Below are positions 5,997-10,732 of a DNA stretch of 10,732 nucleotides, piece after piece. Within the stretch, counting starts at the first letter, position 1. Each line of letters starts with the position of its first letter. The DNA comes from Saprospirales bacterium (lineage in GTDB: Bacteria; Bacteroidota; Bacteroidia; Chitinophagales; Saprospiraceae): the NCBI GenBank assembly GCA_003448025.1, contig DLXL01000626.1, forward strand, positions 1-10,732. Direction: 5' to 3'. The notes below the pieces were generated by a model, which ran no database searches, had not been told where the DNA came from, and worked only from the letters and a program-made list of their open reading frames with translations. The position numbers and the translations under genes are program-made.

Positions 5997-7457
5997 ATGA
6001 ACTTTTTTCAACGAATTACATCCATCACTGGATCGATTCTGCTATCGGTCTGCGCTCAAACCGGATATACGCAGGTTGGAATCAATGCCAATGGCGCCAC
6101 GCCCCATCCAAGTGCTATGCTGGAGGTCAGCAGCAACAACAAGGGGGTTCTTTTGCCCCGCATGACCACTGCCGAACGCAAAGCCATCGCTAACCCGGCA
6201 GAGGGGTTGCTGGTGTTCGATACTGATAAAACTACGTTGTACATATTCGAGGGAACAACCTGGCTTCCTCTGGCGGCTACCAGCCCGGCCAACCTGCCCC
6301 CCTTGACAAGGACCGTTTCGGACGTGGCCGAACAGGACCGGTGTGGTTATCGCGTGGCCATATCGGACGACTATGCGATTATAGGAGCCTATACCGATGA
6401 TATCGACGCCAAGGCCAATCAGGGCAGTGCCTACATCTTCAAGCGAACGGGAGGCTCCTGGATACAGCTCGCCAAACTCACCGCTGCTGACGGCGCCGCC
6501 CATGATTATTTTGGTTGCAGCGTGGCGATTTCCGGCGACTGGGCGATCGTAGGCGCTTATGGTAGCGACCCCGGTAATGTTTCCGCTCAGGGGAGTGCCT
6601 ACATCTTCCACCGCATTGACGACACCTGGACACAGCACTCCAAGATCACTGCTGTTGATGGCGCTGCCAACGACAATTTCGGCGTCAGCGTGTCCATCGA
6701 GGGTGATGTTGCTGTCATCGGAGCACCGAATGATGATGTCGGAAGTATCACAGACGAGGGTAGTGCTTACGTGTTCGGCTACCTCAGCAGCAGCAACACC
6801 TGGGTTCAACAAGATAAAATCACGTCCCCCGACGGCGCCTCCGGTGACGCTTTCGGCTATAGCGTGGCGCAGTGGAACACATTTATCGCCGTAGGCGCCA
6901 GCAGTGCCGATGTATCCGGCCAGGTCAACCGCGGGAGTGTGTACGCCTACGAACGCATGGGATTCGACTGGATATTCCGGGAGAAAATCATTGCCTCCGA
7001 TGGTGCGTCGGCCGATGGCTTCGGCTCCAGCATTGCCATGTCTACTGATTATATTGTCGTTGGAGCTAGTGGCCATGATACAGGCGGTAAATCGAATCAG
7101 GGCAGCGCATACGTCTATGCCCGCAGCGGAGCAACGTGGACGCAAAGGGCCATTCTTACCGCCGCCGACGGTGAAGCTAATGATTACTTCGGGTACTATG
7201 TGGCTACAGCAGGTAATTATGCAGTTGTTGGATCATTCGGTGACGATATCGGTCTCTTCACGGATCAGGGTAGCTGCTACTTGTTTAAAGCAGCGGGGCC
7301 AATATGGAATCCGGTTCGGAAAATTGAACTTGTCAATGCACAGACCAACGATTATACCGGCTTCTCGGTAGGTATGAGTAGTTCATGGATCATCATCGGA
7401 TCGCCAGGAGATACCTTCGGTTATGGGCGAATATCGTTTTTAAATATTGAAGAATGA
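5997..7457 (+). CDS. Exported seven-bladed FG-GAP beta-propeller protein
   Basis: This 486-residue protein has an N-terminal signal peptide (cut after about residue 20 or 25), the same leader module as the upstream gene (26-84), then seven FG-GAP repeats. The FG positions of the blades are residues 116, 172, 228, 286, 342, 398 and 454, so blades are 56 residues apart except one of 58. A typical blade reads FG.SVAISGD.AIVGA..D......GSAY.F.R....W.Q..K..A.DGA..D. Seven blades suggest a closed propeller, with the strand before blade 1 (LTRTVSDVAEQDR) perhaps completing the last blade. FG-GAP propellers usually bind proteins or glycans outside the cell. The protein stops right after blade 7, with no T9SS sorting domain. 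The frame runs back to 5898, but ATG 5997 gives the signal peptide and starts 19 bases after the previous stop. Confidence 0.9.
   Translation: MNFFQRITSITGSILLSVCAQTGYTQVGINANGATPHPSAMLEVSSNNKGVLLPRMTTAERKAIANPAEGLLVFDTDKTTLYIFEGTTWLPLAATSPANLPPLTRTVSDVAEQDRCGYRVAISDDYAIIGAYTDDIDAKANQGSAYIFKRTGGSWIQLAKLTAADGAAHDYFGCSVAISGDWAIVGAYGSDPGNVSAQGSAYIFHRIDDTWTQHSKITAVDGAANDNFGVSVSIEGDVAVIGAPNDDVGSITDEGSAYVFGYLSSSNTWVQQDKITSPDGASGDAFGYSVAQWNTFIAVGASSADVSGQVNRGSVYAYERMGFDWIFREKIIASDGASADGFGSSIAMSTDYIVVGASGHDTGGKSNQGSAYVYARSGATWTQRAILTAADGEANDYFGYYVATAGNYAVVGSFGDDIGLFTDQGSCYLFKAAGPIWNPVRKIELVNAQTNDYTGFSVGMSSSWIIIGSPGDTFGYGRISFLNIEE
6072..6248 (+). repeat. Shared leader module, copy 2
   Basis: This is the partner of 4055-4231: residues 26-84 of the propeller protein, starting QVGINANGATPHPSAMLEV. 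The two copies are joined to unrelated structures (fibre and propeller), so the module appears to be a portable N-terminal part. Confidence 0.85.
6342..7457 (+). repeat. Seven FG-GAP blades
   Basis: Blade starts (the F of FG) are nt 6342 (Cys instead of Phe), 6510, 6678, 6852, 7020, 7188 and 7356 (Thr instead of Phe). The constant 168-base spacing, with one of 174, shows a series made by duplication. The first six blades carry D.G.A.D-like ends or a degenerate form; the seventh lacks the W.Q and DGA strands. Confidence 0.88.
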
Positions 7458-7487
7458 ACCTGATTTTTCTCATAAAACAGTAAAAAA

Positions 7488-9122
7488 ATGCGTTCTAAAA
7501 TTCTCTTCGGGGTTATTTGTCTGACGGGGATAACAATATTGGCGCAAGCGCAGGGCGCATTGCAAATTTCTCCCGGCACTCAGATGACCATGGTGGACGC
7601 AACCCATTTGGTACTGGTTCACCTCAACTTCAAAAACAACGGCACCTTCACACCTGCCCAAAGCACGGTTCATATTACAGGCTCCGGAAATGACAGTCTG
7701 CTGGGGTCGGCTAACACGGCTTTTTACAACCTAACCATTGAAAAAGGCGTGGGTACGAATTTTTACATCCCACCGGAATTGCCGATAGACGGGCCTTGGT
7801 ATATTCGAAACGATTTGGTATTGGGAGGGTCAGATAACAAGGTGATGCTCAGCATACGGGATCTGATTATGGACCCGGATGCTCAAATCCTTGGCGCCAA
7901 CGCTTCAAGGTTCATCGTAACGCCCGGCAGTGGCCGTGTAGTGAAGAACGGACTCACCGATTTTACCTTCCCGGTAGGCGCCAGCCAGAATCGCTATACG
8001 CCGGTCCGGGTTGTCCAAACCGGTCAGGGCAACATTGGCGTGCGTTGCCTGCCCCATGTATATGCCAATGGTAGTTCGGGCAATCCGCTTACAAGTGGCG
8101 TAGTAGATGCTTCCTGGGAGCTTTCCAAAAGCCAGCCATCAGCTTCCACATTTACCATCACCCCTCAGTGGAACAGCGCGGAAGAATTGTCCGGATTTGA
8201 TGGCAATGATTGTGGCGTTTCCTACAGCCTCGGCAACGGCGACTGGGATCTGGCCGGCGCCAACATAGGTCAGAAATCAGGCCAGGGGCCATTTACCAGA
8301 ACCCGTTCTGGCATCACTTTCGGACAAAACCTCACAGGGGTGTTTGCCGTGGGCAGTGAGCCGCTGATGTATCCTTTGCGAGTGGCTCCGAAAACATACC
8401 TGCAGGGAGCCTATAATGCAAGCACCGGGAATATGAACGACAACCTGCGTGCACTCCAGATCATTCCCTTGCAGGAGCCTTACAGCCAAACCACCGGCTT
8501 CACCCATGTGGGCCGCGGCGGCGGCGAAACGGTGTCGCCCAATGTCCTGAGTGTCAGCGGGAATAATGCCATTGTGGATTGGGTATTTCTGGAACTGCGA
8601 AACGGACTAAACAGCAGTACCGTACTCGAAACGCGCTCCGCACTCATCCAGCGCGACGGAGATGTGGTGGAGGTGGATGGCGTCTCTCCGGTAATATTCC
8701 GTGGCCGGGAAGCCGACGATTACTTCGTTGCAATAAGGCATCGCAACCACATAGGCATACGGTCCACGAATGTACTGTCGCTGGCACACCAGCCGGTACA
8801 ATACTATGACTTTACGGTTGAACAATTTCAGGCGGTTGGCGGCGTACAGGCTCCGTTGGGGAATGTATGGGGAATGTATGGAGGCAATGCCAACAGCAAT
8901 AACAACGTAAAGTATTCCGGTCCCTCCAATGACCAGAATACCTTGCTCAACGGGTGTTTGGGCGGCAACAAGTCGCTGATTTTAAGCCAGGTGTACAATG
9001 CCTGCGATTTGAATCTGAACGGTAACGTGCGCTATTCCGGACCGTTGAACGACCAGAATTTTCTCCTGAACACTGTTCTGGGTGGCAGTAAATCGAAAAT
9101 CATCACGCAACCAAACTTTTAA
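7488..9122 (+). CDS. Secreted protein with duplicated dockerin-like C-terminus
   Basis: The 544-residue protein has a clear signal peptide (1-21, cut after AQA). The N-terminal region (about 22-300) is rich in beta-strand patterns and Gly/Asn, with STVHITGSGNDSLLGSANTAFYNLTIEKG-type text seen in large Bacteroidota surface proteins. The region from about residue 305 has VDWVFLELR, RSALIQRDGDVVEVDG and FVAIRHRNHIGI, a block I recall from Saprospiria surface proteins. The end has two dockerin-like segments 40 residues apart: NANSNNNVKYSGPSNDQN (467-484) and DLNLNGNVRYSGPLNDQN (507-524). Dockerin loops bind calcium and dock to cohesins. Here the first loop has Asn where Asp is usual. No T9SS sorting domain follows. 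ATG 7488 lies 30 bases after the previous gene behind an A-rich leader. Enzymatic activity is not indicated. Confidence 0.87.
   Translation: MRSKILFGVICLTGITILAQAQGALQISPGTQMTMVDATHLVLVHLNFKNNGTFTPAQSTVHITGSGNDSLLGSANTAFYNLTIEKGVGTNFYIPPELPIDGPWYIRNDLVLGGSDNKVMLSIRDLIMDPDAQILGANASRFIVTPGSGRVVKNGLTDFTFPVGASQNRYTPVRVVQTGQGNIGVRCLPHVYANGSSGNPLTSGVVDASWELSKSQPSASTFTITPQWNSAEELSGFDGNDCGVSYSLGNGDWDLAGANIGQKSGQGPFTRTRSGITFGQNLTGVFAVGSEPLMYPLRVAPKTYLQGAYNASTGNMNDNLRALQIIPLQEPYSQTTGFTHVGRGGGETVSPNVLSVSGNNAIVDWVFLELRNGLNSSTVLETRSALIQRDGDVVEVDGVSPVIFRGREADDYFVAIRHRNHIGIRSTNVLSLAHQPVQYYDFTVEQFQAVGGVQAPLGNVWGMYGGNANSNNNVKYSGPSNDQNTLLNGCLGGNKSLILSQVYNACDLNLNGNVRYSGPLNDQNFLLNTVLGGSKSKIITQPNF
8886..9088 (+). 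repeat. Two dockerin-like repeats
   Basis: The copies at about 8886-8970 and 9006-9088 both encode N-x-N-x-N-x-N-V-[KR]-YSGP-x-NDQN-x-LLN followed by LGG-[NS]-KS. The first position of the loop is Asn in copy 1 and Asp in copy 2. The layout recalls type I dockerin pairs but with a longer YSGP insertion, so it may be a distinct Bacteroidota variant. Confidence 0.7.
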
Positions 9123-9133
9123 CATCTGCAGTC

Positions 9134-10069
9134 ATGAAATCCATTATAAATCCTACGTTTATCAGGCAGAATTGCCTGTGGTTGATCGTTGTTGCAGGCT
9201 TTGGTCTGGCTGGCCCCGTCAATGCCCAGCCCAGGGTTCTGGGCTCTATCGCCAAATCAAATCTATCCCCGCAGTCCGCTCCGACGCGGGTGCTGGTATA
9301 CGGAAAGCCCAACATTGATTTGATGAATGTGCTCGTTGAAAACATCAATATCTGTGTCAGTATTCCCGATTTGGGTATGGGCAATCCTGAGGTGACCCTC
9401 AGCCATGCCTTTATTCCTTCACTCGAATGGATGGCCGTCGGTGGCCAACCGGATATTGTGAATGGGCGGGCCTATTACACTTTTATCGGCAACGACACCA
9501 GTGCTATTCCCATCAGCCTGCTTGCATCTGCCAACAATCCTATTGTAGAGTTGAGTTTCGACAATGGGGCAGGGTGGGAATATGTTCAGTTGAATGACCT
9601 CACAGACGCTGGCGGCATTGGTTCCGGCGGTGGGCCCAGCGGCCAGTCTTTCTGGTATGTGCAGCTCAATACCCTGGGCGATGTGACCAATTACGACAAT
9701 AAGTTCTACAAGAACGACGGCTCCAAATGGCCGATCAACGGAGGCGCCAATGCACCCTCTTCCGTGGAAACCGCCGATACCATTTTGTTGCCGGTAAATC
9801 CTTCTCCGGAAAATGCGATGTGGCGGTTATTTCCCAATCCGGTGGCAGGACCGCTGCATTTGGTGTCAGGGGTGAGCGAAACCGTACAGTTGCGGATATT
9901 CGATCAATTGGGCCAACTAATGTGGGAGGAAAAAACAATGCTGACGGAGTCCGAGCTCTTCACCATTCATGCCGTCGGCAGCTTGCCGGGAGGTGTGTAT
10001 ATGCTGGAAATATCGGCGCCTGACGGCCAGCGTTTGCATGAGGAGCGGTTTATTGTACGGAAGGAATAA
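9134..10069 (+). CDS. T9SS-sorted protein with unassigned beta-rich domain
   Basis: The 311-residue protein has a signal peptide (1-31, cut after VNA), a central region (about 32-205), a short Pro/Ser linker and a type A T9SS sorting domain (230-311). The sorting domain shows LFPNPVAGPLHL, VQLRIFDQLGQLMWEE and LPGGVYMLEI. The central region has alternating strands such as RVLVYGKPN, NVLVENINICVSIPDLG and PIVELSFDNGAGWEYV, suggesting a beta-sandwich. I do not recognise a named family. It starts 11 bases after the dockerin-like gene, so the two are very probably translated from one message. It is the only member of the run with a T9SS signal, so it could be the surface-attached partner. That role is inferred. 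Confidence 0.88.
   Translation: MKSIINPTFIRQNCLWLIVVAGFGLAGPVNAQPRVLGSIAKSNLSPQSAPTRVLVYGKPNIDLMNVLVENINICVSIPDLGMGNPEVTLSHAFIPSLEWMAVGGQPDIVNGRAYYTFIGNDTSAIPISLLASANNPIVELSFDNGAGWEYVQLNDLTDAGGIGSGGGPSGQSFWYVQLNTLGDVTNYDNKFYKNDGSKWPINGGANAPSSVETADTILLPVNPSPENAMWRLFPNPVAGPLHLVSGVSETVQLRIFDQLGQLMWEEKTMLTESELFTIHAVGSLPGGVYMLEISAPDGQRLHEERFIVRKE
9821..10066 (+). other. Type A T9SS C-terminal sorting domain
   Basis: Residues 230-311 show FPNP, a RIFDQLGQLMWEE strand, LPGGVYMLEI and a basic end (ERFIVRKE), the same plan as the domain at 1621-1869 though the sequences differ. It marks the protein for T9SS export. Confidence 0.9.
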
Positions 10070-10202
10070 GCCCGAATTTTACTTCGAATGTAGGTATCGC
10101 CGCCAACAGCCGCGACAGCGTATCCGGCCGGGAACATGGGAAAACGCCGTAAAACGCCTGGTTTGGACCATTTATTCCACCGCTAACAGACAAGTTTTGA
10201 GC

Positions 10203-10246
10203 ACTTTTACCCTGGATGATGAGTCATTCAGGGTAAAAGTTTTTTT
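10203..10246 (+). terminator. Strong intrinsic terminator after the four-gene run
   Basis: A perfect 12-base stem (acttttaccctg 10203-10214, cagggtaaaagt 10229-10240) extends inward by four more pairs and one G-T pair (gatga, tcatt), leaving a tgag loop. Seven T residues follow (10240-10246). It lies 134 bases after the stop of the last gene in the run. Because the stem begins with A residues and pairs with T, it could also work for the opposite strand. Confidence 0.93.
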
Positions 10247-10349
10247 GCCAACTTAAACACACCAATAAGCAGTTGTATTTCACCTCAAAAAAATAAGTTC
10301 TAGGAACTAAAAGCATCCATTCGTTTCATTTTTTTTGCCATATTGCTGC

Positions 10350-10369
10350 CGTTTTGAACAAACAAAACG
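10350..10369. promoter_or_regulatory. 7-base inverted repeat before the lipoprotein start
   Basis: cgttttg (10350-10356) and caaaacg (10363-10369) form a perfect 7-base stem with a 6-base loop, ending nine bases before the ATG at 10379. It could be an operator or a leader hairpin affecting translation. No other copy was seen. Confidence 0.3.
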
Positions 10370-10378
10370 ATATGCCAT

Positions 10379-10561
10379 ATGAAGAGCGTCTTTATTCTTT
10401 CGTTCAGAATCCTTGCATTAGCATCCCTGATCTTTTTTTCGGGGTGTACTACTCCCTGGAAATTAACCGGGGTTCCCATGTTGCTTTCCGCCAACTTTGA
10501 GTCCAATGCGATCAATACGCCACCTGATCCAACTTTGCCCGGCGACCCATCTGGCGACTGA
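10379..10561 (+). CDS. Lipoprotein N-terminus, stopped by in-frame TGA
   Basis: The 60 codons encode a lipoprotein signal peptide (MKSVFILSFRILALASLIF) ending in a lipobox-like FFSGC, with Cys23 as the expected lipidated residue. A short segment ANFESNAINTPPDPTLPGDPSGD follows before TGA at 10559-10561. Sixty residues is short for such a protein, and the same frame stays open afterwards, so the intact gene is probably longer. The family is not recognised. It lies downstream of a strong terminator and so is likely a separate transcription unit. Confidence 0.7.
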   Translation: MKSVFILSFRILALASLIFFSGCTTPWKLTGVPMLLSANFESNAINTPPDPTLPGDPSGD

Positions 10562-10732
10562 ATTGAAACTGACGGGACCGGACCCAATGCTAAAGTAATA
10601 CAGGCGGATGGGAACAAATGGCTGTCGGTGCTAAATTCAAGGGATCGGAATGAGGGAGGCAGGTTAAGATTCAAGGCAAATGCGATCACCTATCCTGCCT
10701 GGATTTTTTATTCCTGGAAATTAAAAATGGTA
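10562..10732 (+). pseudogene. In-frame continuation of the lipoprotein gene, cut by window end
   Basis: Directly after the TGA, 57 codons run without a stop to the last base. The product (IETDGTGPNAKVIQADGNKWLSVLNS, then GGRLRFKANAITYPAWIFYSWKLKMV) looks like normal protein with alternating hydrophobic strands. This supports one longer gene with a nonsense mutation or a base error at 10559-10561. TGA is not read through here as a rule, since the propeller gene ends with TGA. Confidence 0.6.

Larger units (their letters stand above)
10070..10378. other. Intergenic region between the four-gene run and the lipoprotein gene
   Basis: About 309 bases holding the terminator at 10203-10246 and an inverted repeat at 10350-10369. 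The part before the terminator shows nothing recognisable. The part from 10260 to 10340 is A/T-rich and is where the lipoprotein promoter would be expected, but no clear box was found. Confidence 0.6.

Noticed and set aside
6042..7145. A 367-residue antisense reading frame over the propeller gene
   Set aside because: It is a shadow of the repeated FG-GAP codons. The + strand frame has the signal peptide and conserved motifs.
10300..10689. A 129-residue antisense frame over the lipoprotein gene
   Set aside because: The + strand has a lipoprotein signal and continuing protein-like frame, and the antisense product shows no motif.

Overview
The window looks like one contig from a Bacteroidota bacterium, most likely in the Saprospiria. 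Two proteins end in type A C-terminal sorting domains of the type IX secretion system (T9SS). Others carry protein modules I know mainly from that group: hyalin-like repeats, a 'VGIN..GA.P..SAMLEV' leader, and a duplicated dockerin-like tail with YSGP.NDQN. Ribosome binding sites are weak and leaders are A/T-rich, as usual in the phylum. Every credible gene is on the + strand. No tRNA, rRNA, CRISPR array or complete insertion sequence was seen. The first 74 bases are not genomic: positions 17-74 align without gaps to the Illumina P5 adapter, so the window starts at a contig end.

Layout: 76-1872 is the 3' part of a large secreted protein with six hyalin-like repeats and a T9SS sorting domain, closed by a strong terminator (1900-1946). 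Two small membrane-protein genes of unknown function follow (2172-2747 and 2846-3133). About 830 bases (3134-3961) then hold no convincing gene, but do hold inverted repeats and a possible transposase remnant.

The core is a compact run of four genes for exported proteins (3962-10069; gaps 19, 30 and 11 bases). It ends at an excellent terminator (10203-10246). The products are: (1) a fibre-like protein with 15 tandem 17-residue YadA-type head repeats and a self-cleaving S74 chaperone domain; (2) a seven-bladed FG-GAP beta-propeller; (3) a large protein with a duplicated dockerin-like C-terminus; (4) a T9SS-sorted protein with an unassigned, probably beta-rich N-terminal region. Genes 1 and 2 share a leader module with 37 of 59 identical residues. 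Only gene 4 has a T9SS signal. I infer that the four make one cell-surface or extracellular assembly, perhaps with gene 4 as the anchored partner. This is a hypothesis from gene order and domain content.

The window ends inside a lipoprotein gene (10379 onward). Its frame is broken by one TGA at 10559-10561, but stays open for 57 more codons to the window edge.
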